Assembly (NCBI GenBank): GCA_011634665.1
Contig: WAEK01000014.1
Span: 664,501 to 728,500, forward strand
Length of the DNA: 64,000 nt
From: Mortierella sp. BCC40632
Taxonomy: Eukaryota > Mortierellomycota > Mortierellomycetes > Mortierellales > Mortierellaceae
Direction of reading: 5' to 3'
Shown: in pieces, positions 23,101 to 34,559 of the stretch
Position numbering within the stretch: the first letter of the stretch is position 1
Layout: every line of letters begins with the position of its first letter
Notes under the pieces: model-generated
The model's input: the letters and a program-made list of their open reading frames with translations, nothing else
Told to the model about the DNA's origin: nothing
Databases searched by the model: none
Program-made: the position numbers and the translations under genes

Positions 23101-23843
23101 TGGAACGCGAGGAAGAAACGAAACGGAAAGAACAAATCGCAGAACGTGAACGACGCTTGGCTGCCGGTGAAGATTTGGACGAGAATGGCGAGCCTCGGGC
23201 GGGAACAGGTCCTTCAGGATCGAGTGGAAAGAAGAGCAAGAAGCAACGTGAAGGTGGACCAGGCGTGAGTGCGAGAAATATGTCCGAAGAAGCGAGAAAG
23301 AAAGTTGCCAACCAAACAGCATTGGGCTTTGCAGGTGGCAGTGGACGTTCGTATTCTTGGATGATGAGCGGTGGAGGAGCAGGAGGAGGAGCAGGAGCTG
23401 TTGCAGGAGCAGGAGCAGGGGGAGGTGGAGGTAGCGGTGGAGGAGCCACTGGTGGAACCTCATCTCCATTGCCTTCCGGTCCTGGTTCCAGTTCTGGAGG
23501 CGCTGCAGCGGCAAGTTCACCCTCGGCTTCTGGATCATCTGCAAGACCACCGCTTTCTCGAAGCTCGACCTTAAACGCGACTAGTTTGGGAGGTACTGGA
23601 TCATCTGGATCAGGAGCGGGTTCCTCTACACCCTCTACCCTGACAAGAACGGCCTCGACCCCCGGAGGAAGCATGATCTTACCCCCCTCGACTGTTGGTC
23701 GTCCCTCTGGCCTGCGAGATACATCCCGGAGAGTCAATGTCAAGGACGCGCTCTTTTGTCTAGAACGGGATCGTGGCGGCGGGGGTGGAGAAGGCAGTGG
23801 ACAAAGGGTCCTGATCAAGAGCTATGTGAAGTTGCTAAAGTAA
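20145..23843 (+). CDS. TAF4: TFIID subunit TAF4
   Basis: Five exons (20145-21102, 21311-21426, 21533-22038, 22182-22729, 22876-23843) keep phase and give 1031 residues. The N-terminal third is Gln/Pro/Ser-rich, as in TAF4 activator-contact regions. A short helical patch (AIANEIRNIFAQLQ; NEFLARAQMLLDPEQ) follows. The C-terminal TAF4 domain starts near YDSITDVMGYVGMDLREE and runs through ARADKIAASHRLQPIEPDVLTYLALATQERI. It ends with the family's closing motif: VNVKDALFCLERDR ... RVLIKSYVKLL. TAF4 pairs with TAF12 through a histone-like fold inside TFIID. A Gly/Ala/Ser-rich insert lies between the histone-fold segment and the closing motif. Introns contain long T and A runs. The next gene converges 293 bp away. 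Confidence 0.9.
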
Positions 23844-24136
23844 AAGAAAAAAAGAAAAAAAAGAGTAAAAAGGAAAAAAGAAAGAAAAAAAAATATTATA
23901 AAGCGGATCGAGATACGAAAAGGAGAGGAGAAAAAAAAACATACACATACACACACTCACTCACACACATACACGCGCACGAACAGTTCAACCGAATATC
24001 TCTTTCCCAAAGCCATCTTTTGTGTCATCAAGCATTCTGTTGTCGATTGTCTGTCTATTCCAATTATCTTAAGGAAGACAAGAAAAAGAAAAGGAGAAAG
24101 AGATCTTTATTCTTGGTCATCGGGTCCTCATTCACC

Positions 24137-25150
24137 CTACTGTTCAATATAGGTTGAATAGAGCTCTTCGTCTCTCTCAATGGCCCGAGTACTGACCAGA
24201 ACCATGGTTCTCAGATAATCAAGACCATTGCCGCCACTTGACATTTCATTCTTTTCTCCTGGAACCGATTCTATCTCTTCATGATGCCAATCATCCTCAT
24301 TCCAGATATTGGGCAAAAATTCTTGTAGCTCCAGTGGACAATCCTGAGTCCGGATATCCAATTCTTGGTATCGAACATTGGGTGGGTGAACTTGGGTCCC
24401 ATTATTGACAATTTGTCCGACAGCCAATGGACTCTTTAGGAGAGTGGATTCGACTCTGGTCCCATCACTGCTACCGCCGGTATTTGTTCCATCCACCGGC
24501 GACATCCTGGCCTTTGCTTCTGCTTCGGCAATCAAAGCTGGCCAAGAGACCATCCAGGAAAGGTCTGCCGTTGGGGTAATCCCCGGATAATTATCACGAC
24601 CGTTCAAAGATCGATAGATCGAACCTGACAACCCGTTGGCTTTTCCATCCACATAGATCCCGTCGTTGCACTTAAGAATGTATCGATTATGGATCGAATT
24701 GAAAAAGATGGCTTCTCCAGGACGATAGAGTGTACCTGGATACAGGGCAACGATAGTACCTGCGCCAGTGACTCGACCTCCACGAAGGAAGACTCCTAGA
24801 CCTGCCTGAGAGATCTGAGATGGTCCAATGTCGAGATAGAACCCAAAATGGTTCAGGAACGCAGATCGACGTAGGGTCTGAGCATGTTGGAGTTGGGACT
24901 GAGGTTGTAAGGAAGAAGGGAAGAGTTTCTGTTGAGGTTGACAGGCAACTGGTTCGTTCGAGATGGATTTGAGAGACCGGAAAAAGCCAACGAGTTGGGA
25001 CCGAGCCTGGACAGGGTCAAAGGAAGAGGTGTCTAGATCGGATGATGGATGGTCATGGACAGCATGAATGACATTGGGTCGCATCCGTTGGACCATCAGC
25101 TTGAAAGCCTGGTATGGGTAGAATCGATGGATAAAGTCCCGCATGAACAT
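24137..25150 (-). CDS. SETD9-like SET-domain protein
   Basis: A single exon of 337 residues from ATG 25150 (a second ATG lies two codons in). The motif run GVFLRGGRVTGAGTIV, LYPGTLYRPGEAIFFNSI, RYILKCNDGIYVDGKANG and IYRSLNGRDN resembles the split SET domain of the SETD9 family, best known from animals. The C-terminal part (LRTMVLVSTRAIERDEELYSTYI) matches the last SET strand with its Glu-Leu and Tyr. The segment between is expanded and Gly/Ser-rich, so the SET core is interrupted. Predicted protein-lysine methyltransferase; substrate unknown. It lies 312 bp downstream of the Ulp protease gene on the same strand. Naming rests on motif resemblance read by eye. Confidence 0.75.
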   Translation of the reverse strand: MFMRDFIHRFYPYQAFKLMVQRMRPNVIHAVHDHPSSDLDTSSFDPVQARSQLVGFFRSLKSISNEPVACQPQQKLFPSSLQPQSQLQHAQTLRRSAFLNHFGFYLDIGPSQISQAGLGVFLRGGRVTGAGTIVALYPGTLYRPGEAIFFNSIHNRYILKCNDGIYVDGKANGLSGSIYRSLNGRDNYPGITPTADLSWMVSWPALIAEAEAKARMSPVDGTNTGGSSDGTRVESTLLKSPLAVGQIVNNGTQVHPPNVRYQELDIRTQDCPLELQEFLPNIWNEDDWHHEEIESVPGEKNEMSSGGNGLDYLRTMVLVSTRAIERDEELYSTYIEQ

Positions 25151-25462
25151 GCTTTTCTTCTTGGTCTAGTTCAATTTCATGCAAGGACCCTGCTGGCTCA
25201 TGAATGGCGATGTGATCTCCCCTCCTTGAAGTCGAATCCCAGTCTCCAAGGATCCTGGACAGGAGAGGGGTGTGTGAGCAAAATTCTTTTTGGACAAACG
25301 CGTCCTATCCAGGCCGAAAGAGCACTCTTTAAACCACCCACAACCACCTGTGGTGCAAAAAAAAAAAAAAAAAAAAAAAAAACACTTTCTCTTTTTCATG
25401 TATTCACCATTCGCGTCCTGCGTCCTTCCTTCCTTCCTTTTTTTTTTTTCTTCATTTCATTT

Positions 25463-28400
25463 CTAGGCAATCTGTGCGCTCGCTTCGTTCTTTCCTTTGT
25501 CTATATCGATAGGAGCTTCCTCGGCATCCTTGTCTCTCTGACATCCAGGAACGGGTCCCGATGGTACTCTTCTTTCCTTCACCTTGCCATCCTCGGTCAA
25601 CTCGGGGGCACTCTGACCTGTCTTGAATTGTGCTGCAAGTCGAACAATAATCTCTTTGTAATTTTCTCGACGAGTTGACAACTTGGACAATGCCCATCGT
25701 TCCTCATCATCGGTCCTGTTCTGTAGAGCAGAATAAAAGAAATGAAATGAAAAGAACGAAAGAAAAGGAGAAAAGAAAACAAAATGATGTGTCAGTCGCT
25801 CAATTGTTGATTCAAATCAAACAGTGTTTGCTGTGTTCACACTTACTACGATGGCATTGAGTACCCCAACTGGGTTCTTCAAAAATACTTCTGCATAATG
25901 CAATAAGAATATACCGCAATCCCAAAGGTTCTCTTGTCGTGGGCACTGTTACAAGAAGGAAGAATCGAAAGAAACATTCATTACGGACCAATGAGTACTC
26001 AGTAAAAAAGAAAAAGAAAAAAGAAAAAGTCTCCTTTTATTGAAGAAACACATCGACAAAGAGAAGCGACAGAAATTTGAAAGAAATAATGAAATAAAGA
26101 AAGCAGACTCTACCTTTGAAGAGTACTTTCCTACCACCAATTTAGGGGTGACAGTCATGGAGACATTCTTCTTGTGCAAAAGCTCATTCTGAAGATACGA
26201 TCGGAGTGCCTTGAATACTACAGGGTGCGTCCCCCCTAAAGAGTCTAGACAGAGGATGTAACATCTATCACAGAGAAAATGAAGAACAAAGAGAGGATGC
26301 TTTAAAAGTTAGGAGGGAATGAAAGGGTTGTGAGATGAATAAGGTGCATGTGAAATAGATGTCAAGAGATTACTTCTTTTCGGTATCAATATGAGTCTGA
26401 CGTAAAGTCTGCTTCTGATCACACTCAGACGAATCAACGTCTATCTCCATGTCGGCTTCTGCAAGCGTTGGAGACTCTCTATCATTATCCTCTGCGCTCG
26501 TTTGGTTGGTGTCCCGGGGTGAGGTGGAAGCGTCCATCCTGGGCGGCTTTGAATCAGGGTCAGTGGCAGCGGTTTCTCTGGCCGAGGGTAATGTTGCAAC
26601 AATATCGACTTCTGCAGATGAGCCCGCTATGATCATCCCGGGGTTGACGATGATGGCCAGATACCAGTGTAGACTACCTCAGAGAGAATTTCAAGTATAA
26701 ATATTAGCCAAGCTAGGCAACTAGTGCTTTCCTTATCCTTGCTGCAACAGTAGTTAATCTGTGCTCATATGACCTACTTTTCGTTAATTGGGATAATGAT
26801 ATACTTTTTGCTGAACAGATCCACCCTTGACGTCCATCCTTTGACAGTATCGTATCCACCGCCAGCTCCTTTTCTATAGATCAAAACGATTAATATTGGC
26901 ATGAATTGCGGCCCCTCTTGAACTTTAAACACAAACATCTCTCACAAGACATACGTTGGTTTTGCTTGCAGTCTCTGAAAGAAAAAGGGGTTAAAGATGT
27001 AGACTTGGTCTGCAAGGGCATGGTTGTATGCTTCAATATTGGAGTGGATATACCTACAGAAGAACAGATAACAGATAGTCAAAAAAAAAAAAAAAGTTAG
27101 TATCTTCTGTCACCCTCACATAGAAATACCTCTTGAGTTCCAATATCCAACACGAGTTACTTTAGGCCAAACTCGATCAATGTGTCGTTCAAAAATTCTT
27201 TGGCCTCGAGTCTTGACAAATCTTCTGAATGTACGGCAATCGATTTTGTCTTTCCGCTACTACCAAAAGGAAATGTAAACAAACTATCGGTTGCGGACGA
27301 AATTGTTAGGTGCTCGGAATGGATTGGAGAAAAGAGAATACGCTGTACATGGATGTGATCAATAGTAGCCTAACTCATACATATTGTCGTTTTGATCTAT
27401 CTTTCGAACCGGCGACCCCCTATGTGAATGGAATAAAGAAAGAGTATTAAGCAAGGGCACTAGATGAAACTATAGCATTAAATGGCTGGAAACCACAAAT
27501 GTAGCAAACCTTCTACGACCCATCTGGAGGATTTTTTCTGCAGCATCCGATCTTTGGGTGGATTGTAGAGTTATTCGTAAAAAAAAAAAGTCATGACCGA
27601 AGATGAAAGAGGTCAGCTGCAGATTCAGATAGTACACTGGGGTTCAAAGGTCCATTTCCATCCGCCCCCCTCTCCATCAAAAAAAAAAAAAAACGTAAAG
27701 GTAGGACCTACGACAATGCTTTTTGTTTCAACATTCTTTTGCTTCAGTACAACACAATGCCCAAGCAAAAAAGACGGCTCTGTGTCGGTCAAGAGAGTGA
27801 TTTTTCGGCCTTTGCCTGAATGCATGGTGGGGTCGTAATAAGGTGCTAGAATTGAGTTCTCTGGGAGCCTTCCATGCGTCGTTATCTGGATGATTTTTGT
27901 GTCCGAATCAGCAAAATACTATTCCAGAGGTCGATTTCGTAGTGAGTACTGGTAATCAAGAAGAAACGACGAGTGTTCACGCTTCTGGGGTTAAGTCGAA
28001 CAAGATGCCTCCAACGATACACGCTATCACCTACTTCCACCAGTTTAAGATCTGAATGCATGATCCTAGTCGCATTCCTCTTGATTGTTACCGTAATACG
28101 ATCCTGTCCAAAATGAACTGACATGCCTGCAGTCGTGAACTCGGTCCTGTTACCAACATGGACAGACTTTAATACTGCCTGGTTTACATGATAGGATGAA
28201 GAACTAGGGCGCCTTTTGGGGCTAGTTGGTGTACTGATCCTGACCTTGGGCTCTGTCGACTGAGTCGGGGTTATCACGGAAACCTTTGAGCCGGATACTG
28301 CCGGCGACTTGCTAGATTGAGGCGGTGTTAGCAGTAGCTGAGGGGTTCTAGCTAATGGGTCTAATTTTAAAGATAAATCTGATGGGATAGACTTTGATAT

Positions 28401-29346
28401 TCCGTGCATCCAAAGGACAAACCAAACAGATGAAGTATTAAAGGTTAGCGAGCGTGGTTGGTGCCCAAAGACATGACAGGGACTTTCAGTGCTAGTTGAA
28501 AGACGGAGACAACATACGCCCCTCCTTCGACCTTGGGGTCCATTTGTTGCTACCGTTGATCCTGGAGCGATCGTCTGCCCAGCATTGGGCTCCTTTAAGA
28601 TCCTTTTCTTTTTCGCCGGAGAGGGCTCTATCCACGAATCAATCAAGTCTCTGTGTTGATAAGCAACTAGTGTTAATGCAGATATTGACTCAAGTGAATG
28701 AGAAGAAGGACAGGATGTTTTACCTTCTTCTTCTTCATCTAGGTCTGACAGCGGCTTCTCGAAGGCGAAGAAAGAGAGAGGAAGAGCGGAGAGAGAAGTG
28801 AGTGTCTGAGGAGCTGCGGAGCACATTAATAATTCACCATTGCTTTGCATTGCCACGTGCCACGACAGTTCATACGTTCTTGTTCTTGATCAACTTGGTT
28901 GCGTCCGTGCCACGCATCTTTTCAAACCCTGGTAGAGTCCCCACAATATCGAAGTCATCTAGAGTTGCACAGACCGTCAACCCCACGAGTACTCCGTCGC
29001 ATTAGCATTTGTTTCTTACTTTCTTTTCCATTTGAAAGGGGAAGAGCATAGCATCCTTTGCTTGGTCATGTTTACCTTTATGCGGAAAAAATGGTGGCGA
29101 CTTGCGTTCTGGTGGTAAAGATGTGGTGCTCGATTTCCGTCGCGTGCTTCCACTGCCTCCAGAATCTCTGTTTCCCGTCATTAGTGCTCGGTTGGCGGCC
29201 TTGACGGAAAAGCAAGAGAGTCTGCGTTGAGTGGTTGGGACGTCAATGGGGACGCCTTGCTTCTTGGCTCCTGTGGCGTTACTAGAAGGTTGAAAGATAG
29301 CCGTTGGGTGGTCAGAGAGAGCTGACTTATGATTTCTTTTACCCAT
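25463..29346 (-). CDS. Ulp/SENP-type SUMO protease (C48), 5' exons provisional
   Basis: The catalytic half is firmly joined: 27369..27161, 27053..26955, 26873..26778, 26673..26374, 26264..26114, 25945..25847, 25720..25463, with matching phases. It reads EFLNDTLIEFGLKYI, VYIFNPFFFQRL, YIIIPINENLHWYLAIIVNP, CYILCLDSLGGTHP and CPRQENLWDCGIFLLHYAEVF. These supply the C48 triad His (LHWY), Asp (CLDSLG) and Cys (DCG), plus the Gln of the oxyanion hole. An acidic, Ser/Thr-rich insert of about 75 residues splits the core between His and Asp, as in the Ulp2/SENP6-7 group. Upstream, ATG 29346 opens a basic N-terminus (MGKRNHKSALSD). Further exon candidates lie near 28880-28950, 28200-28400 and 27700-27850, but I could not join all in phase. 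It should remove SUMO or SUMO chains in the nucleus. Confidence 0.85.
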
Positions 29347-31690
29347 GGTCGGAGAGAGAACCACAGTTCTGCCAATTACCTCGTTGCCAGCATCGTATTG
29401 TTGGTAAATGGATGAACCGAGGTCATCTGGAAAGCAAGATGGATAGATTCACTACATTAGCTCATGGTAGATGCGTGTCTAGTTGTATTTCTCTGCCGTG
29501 CATCGAGTTGACTCTACCGTCTCGCGAGAAGTATGTCCAGTCTGGTGTCGAGATCCCAGGGTCATATTGTCAAGTTCTTTCATTCTCCCTGCGAGAGCGC
29601 ATACAACAAGTGGAGCTTGTGCGCCCACAAGCTCCAGCCAGTCGTTGTGACGTCTCTTTAGATGGACCGCACTATTTCCTCAGGCACGGAGAACCAATCG
29701 TGCACGGGCCTTGTTTTTGCGAGCCAGACCAAACTTTTTGGGCTCCTCTGCTTTCTTTACACATGAATTACGAGCCTCCAGTTTCTCGGTAGCAAGCACG
29801 AATATGAGCTTAACATGCTGACTGCCATAAGTGGGCGCTTCTCCAGTCTTTGTGCACACATTTAATGCAATCGTCTCATTCAAGGGGTTTGAGATGATTA
29901 GTACTTACACACCTTTACTCTTTCCTTTCCACCTCTTCTTCCTCTTGACCTCTCTTGACCCTGCTAATCGAGTGTTGATTCTATTCAATTTTTCTGGTAC
30001 TCCTGTTTGTCTTGAGGATGAGGGCTAGAAAAAATGTAAGTATTTCTAGACCTTTGAAGCGAAAAAAAAAAAAAAAAAGCCATGTTAAAAAGGCAAAGCG
30101 TTTACCTTGATCCCCTGCTAGCAGAAAGGTAAACTGGTGTTCAAAAGACCACTATGAAAAGCTGTATCGCCTGAATGAGATCACGGATTTCTGCCTGTCT
30201 CTTCTTTACTTCCAGTCCTAGACAAGCAACCGTATCCAGTCACTCCTCTGTGGCAGACACATCGCCCAACCGAGATAATGGGTCTCCGCGGATGGTATAC
30301 CTTTTGTTTAAACCGCTACAAGTAACTAGCCATGCTATTCTCTCATTCTCAGCCATAAAAAAATGGCTCAAGTTGAAACTTCTAATAGTAGTTATCTCTT
30401 TGTAGTTGTCCAAGCCTAGCTCAAGGTATTTTTCCAGGACAGGTATCTTATCGATCTAGACATAGATTCTGGATATCTGCGTAGTGATTGGTGACCAATA
30501 CACTCTATCGAGACTCTACCAACATCAATACTACGCCCCAAATCCGAATGAAGGAGAAAAGGTAGAATAAAGAGAGGATGTCTAAATGAGATTCATGCCG
30601 TTACTGGAAAATGTACTATGTGTTAACCAAGTACTCAGACTCCGGTGGCCCCTTTAGTCGAATTGTGTCGTCAAGGTCACCATTAAGACGTGCTCGGTGC
30701 CGCCATTCTTGATGGCCCATGTAGTGTGGTCCCGATTCTCCTAAGTTGCGAGACATGTTTCTAAGATCTAGACCACTCCAACAGATAGACAAGTACTTTG
30801 TGAATCTAGAATCAATAGTTAATAGACACATAGCCATCCAATCTATAAACTCAATTTTAGCATCTCTAGACGTCAAAGGCCTTATGGCCTACAAAATGAC
30901 CCCGGCACAACGATGGCTGACGACCATATCCCTCTCACTCGGGTGACCCAAAATGCTAGTAAAGCTCCCCAGGTCAAGAAGCTAGTGCATTAGCAAGATG
31001 CTGGTCAGCAGAGTATCGAAGCATTGGATGCTGTAGATATTGGGTTGTCCGAAGCCAGAGTCGAAAAGAAAACAGAAGTCAGGGGAGACTGCTCCGGACC
31101 CATGTCAGTCATCATGAGTAATACTGCCAAGAGACGACAACTCGAGCTGGAATTGTGTGAACCTGACTTGTCCCCTGCAGCGGTCACGAATCACAATTTA
31201 GAGCTTCAGAGCGAAGCATGTCTAGTCAAGAATCGCCAGATTTGGGGTTTTGAGTGGGCTCTAGTCTCTGAAAAACTATAAAGGAACTGAGTCGTTGAAG
31301 GCAAGATGCAAATGTTGAGTGAGTTAGGACCACTGCTAAGGACAAGGAAGCACTAAGACCATAGTGTGAGGCTCCTTTCAGTAGAGTAGAGCCAACAAGG
31401 CCAGACTCAGTCATTGCAAGAAATCGAGCAAGCATGTTGGAATGTAGCCGACGCTTGTCTACGAGGCAGCTTCCCGGGACTGACCAAATCGAATCCGATA
31501 GAGTTTTTCGCCAGTTAAAGAGCAAAGTTGACCACCCTGGGATCTGGCCGCCTCGACGCGACATAGGGCAAGAAGCGATAGAGTTGTCGTGGCGAAGCCA
31601 CCTTCTGAATGGTCCAATTTTGCGCCATCCAAAAACTATCACCAAGACACATGAACCCTTGGCCTCTCCATCTAAGTGCAATACTGAGCA
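29347..31690. other. accessory region with decayed coding fragments
   Basis: Several frames look faintly coding but end without recognisable structure: plus 29304-29792, minus 30616-30876 (MGHQEWRHRARLNGDLDD) and plus 31024-31281 (AKRRQLELELCEPDL). None could be linked into a gene by splice sites. An A-run lies at 30062-30078. I read this as eroded gene remnants upstream of the next real gene. Confidence 0.4.
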
Positions 31691-33955
31691 ATGTCTGACA
31701 AGACGAATGATTCAAAGGGAGATCAGCGTCGACGCCTCAATGCTACAGCTCAACTCACTAAGGAGGAATGTCCCGACCAGACAGTGAACGATTACTTTTT
31801 TGACACCCCTGTCCATCAATGGTCACTTAGCGATTTCCTCAAGGATCACAATGACTCTGTTTCATTCATCGAGGGCCTTGACAAGATCAGAAGATACCAT
31901 GCAGTGGATAAAGCAATCCGGGCCTACGCCACTTCATTGTTCAAGTTTTTGGAGAGTGACTTGGGCAAGCTGCGTTTGGAAGCAGTTGTGGCAAAGACTA
32001 AAAACAGTGTCACAGGCGGCATCATTGTCGAGGAGGAGCGTCACTTTGCACAGCAACGTGTCCGCAACTTTCTACACAGAACAACTGTATGTGGCTAATG
32101 TCGTTACTACTTATTTAATCGCTCTCATTTTAGGCAGGTGCTAACTTAGAATGTCTATTTCTTTAACAATAGGCAAAAGCATTAGTACAGTCCAAAAACG
32201 ACTACGCGATATCTCATTTGGGAAAGAGAGGGCGAGAGGAGGAAACAGGAGCGCATGGTGAGTACTCTGTGAATGCCTTCACGCTGGCTTAATTTCTTTG
32301 ACGCTGGTACTCTTTGCTTAACTTTTTTTGGTTTTTTTATAGATGTCACGAGCAAAGAGGATGCCCTAGCCAATAGCCCAATACATAAGAAGAGCCCGAT
32401 TAACCCATCTGAGGGAGTAAGCAGCGTCTGTAGTTTAGCGAGGTTGCTCAACCGCTGTAGCTTTTGCAATTCACATAGACTACTAATGCCAAACCTTATC
32501 ACGTCTTTTTTAGCGGACAAAGGATTTTCAGGACGACAGTAGCCTCGAGGACGAAATGGATGAGGATAATGTAACCTTGGCTCAAGAATGCTCTCACCAC
32601 TCACTCAACATGGTCTTCGACTGTCAGCGATTCTCTTTTACATGTGTTGTGGGAGAGCAGGATGTTTCAGAGAGGTTCACGGACTATTACAATGAAGCAA
32701 TAGCACTTCCTTTCGATCATTGCAGCTTTGAGGACTTCCTGTAATATGCGTTAATCGCAACCAACTTATATGATCGCATGGTGCTACGCTTCGCTAATGA
32801 GCTAACGCATTGTATATACTGTTGTCATGCATCTGTAGCGCAACGGGTGGGATCCTCTTTCTAGGAGAAAAGCCCACGAGCTTACAGGAGCAATATTTTG
32901 GAGAAGATTTCGATAGTTTGCAAATGGCTGCGAATCTAGGGACTGAACCCAATCAGGACAACGATAAGCTGGCAAACCAAGAAGACCAGGCCATCGAGCT
33001 TTGCCAAGTTGCGCGGAATGTATGTACATTGGCAGATAGAGATCAAACAGAGATAATGATATTGGCATGCTCACTCCAAATCTATCGTTATTAGACATTT
33101 CGGAAGGCTGAGCGCGAGGTTGGCTCAGATAAAGCCCGCAAGCTTCTCAAGCAACGAGTAGCGCAAGAAGAAGACTCGCTCTTAAAGGAGCTTTTTGAGT
33201 ATGCCACTAAACTACCTAAGGACTGCCAACCAGTGAGCGAGGCAGACCAAACAAGTGCATTCGTTCTCGGTATGTTACGCCCACTTTTCGATCGGCCTGA
33301 CTGCAGTCGTCTCGCACAGTAAGTTTACAGATGCTGCGTATGCCTATACTTACCTTATTACCTTGGCTATATTCTAAAAATGTCCTAAATTTTCTTTTAT
33401 CATCACTATAGTACCGCGACCACTGCCACTTCGGGCAGCCTGTTTGTCCGACTATGTAAGAACTTTGAAACTGTACCGAAACATCCTGATTTGTTAGTTC
33501 GTTACCGAGAAGACATTGATATTGGCGTAGCGGAGGTTTCCCTAGAACCCTGTGCAAAAAAAGACATCGGAGACTTGTGTCGTGCTGCCTTGAGGTCCAA
33601 GCGAATCTTGGATGAACTCGTGACCAAGCTGGAGATCACTGAGGAAGCCCAGGTTTTGTTCTTTCAGGTCATCGGAAAGGATTGCAATTTTTACTCTATG
33701 AGACGGTCGGGGACTGTGTGTGTTGCGGTGGCAATTGCCAAAATCAAGATTGCGTACACCATATCTGATGTGTTGGCCAAGTTCGAGGAAGATGTTGGGG
33801 ATTGGCTTCTTGTAGACAGGACCTTCCAGAACCTGGTCTCAACCCTTCAGTCAGCACTACCACGCAAGCCAAATAGCCCTCCACCTCCTGTCTTCGCCGG
33901 GCTCTGCACTCCGCGTTCTCGCCACATGAGCCGAGATACTCATCGTCCTATGTAA
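31691..33955 (+). CDS. accessory fungal protein of unknown function, seven exons
   Basis: Exons 31691-32086, 32173-32257, 32343-32416, 32514-32740, 32839-33019, 33095-33318 and 33412-33955 all have GT..AG borders and consistent phases. They give 576 residues. That seven short exons stay open strongly supports an intact gene. The N-terminus is polar with KECPDQTVNDYFFDTPVHQWSLSDF. The middle is acidic and Lys-rich with a likely coiled segment (TFRKAEREVGSDKARKLLKQR). The C-terminal ~180 residues look folded: LLRPLFDR-like FVLGMLRPLF, then HPDLLVRYREDIDIGVAEVSLEP, KDIGDLCRAALRSKRILDE and a beta-rich part. The PD..(D)..E-V-S run resembles a PD-(D/E)xK nuclease core, with Ser at the usual Lys position. 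I recall related C-termini in large Mortierella families of unknown role. No signal peptide. Confidence 0.8.
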
Positions 33956-34140
33956 GTTCAGGACATGGGCGCGAGACAGTGTAAATTTGACAGGTCATTT
34001 GCATTGTGAATGCTTTTTTTTTTTTTTTTTTTTTTTTTTTTTGAGGTTACGACGGAGCACTTCTGATCATTCTCAGGTCTGAAAAAATCAGTGAATTACG
34101 TCGGTACAAAAAATAACAACGGTACCAGCCAGGCGGTAAC
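33956..34140. repeat. poly-T run and intergenic spacer
   Basis: A T-run of about 27 at 34015-34042 follows the stop of the accessory gene. Nothing else seen before the TACCGGTA cluster. Confidence 0.6.
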
Positions 34141-34375
34141 AACACCATACTGGTAAACTTTACTACTACATCCATTCGGTATATTTACCGGTAAAAATAT
34201 TGGTAGATACCGGTGTTTACCGGTAGATTTCACAGGTGTAGTGTACTGGTAGATTTTTTACTGGCGAATTATACCGGTATTTACCGGTATTTACCGGTAG
34301 AGTATACTGGTGCAGTATACCAGTAAGTACCGGTACTTACCGGTATATTATACCAATGCAGTAAACTGGTCGTAG
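34141..34375. repeat. cluster of palindromic TACCGGTA-type motifs
   Basis: Eight TACCGGT sites occur between about 34187 and 34345, most of them in full TACCGGTA form, separated by short T/A-rich spacers. Degenerate versions (TACTGGTA, TACCAGTA) extend the field on both sides. Each motif is its own reverse complement. The cluster lies about 200 bp beyond the 3' end of a decayed hAT transposase, where hAT elements usually carry subterminal transposase-binding repeats. That role is inference. Confidence 0.75.
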
Positions 34376-34559
34376 TCGCGGGAGTAATTTTCAAACTGTT
34401 CATTGTTATTATTTAGAGCTCTCAAGATATTTCAAGGCATAGTTACAAAAGACCAGATCGCTCACAGTATAACCATTGAGACGGTTTCGCTTGTCAGTAA
34501 GCCTGTCAGTAACAGTAACTCAAAATGCGCTCAGATGCGACACAAGAGGCTGGAGTGTG

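Noticed and set aside
27381..27419. 39-nt exon candidate (GGGGTCGCC...) in the Ulp gene
   Set aside because: Phase-compatible alone, but a better acceptor (GTTAG|GCTACT) extends the next exon and makes it intronic.
27400..27425. GGTTCGAA-like T-arm of a tRNA on the minus strand
   Set aside because: The flanking bases do not form T-stem, anticodon or acceptor stems; it lies in an intron of the Ulp gene.
29304..29792. plus-strand frame of 162 codons overlapping the Ulp gene 5' end
   Set aside because: No motif and no splice link; it overlaps the better supported minus-strand start.
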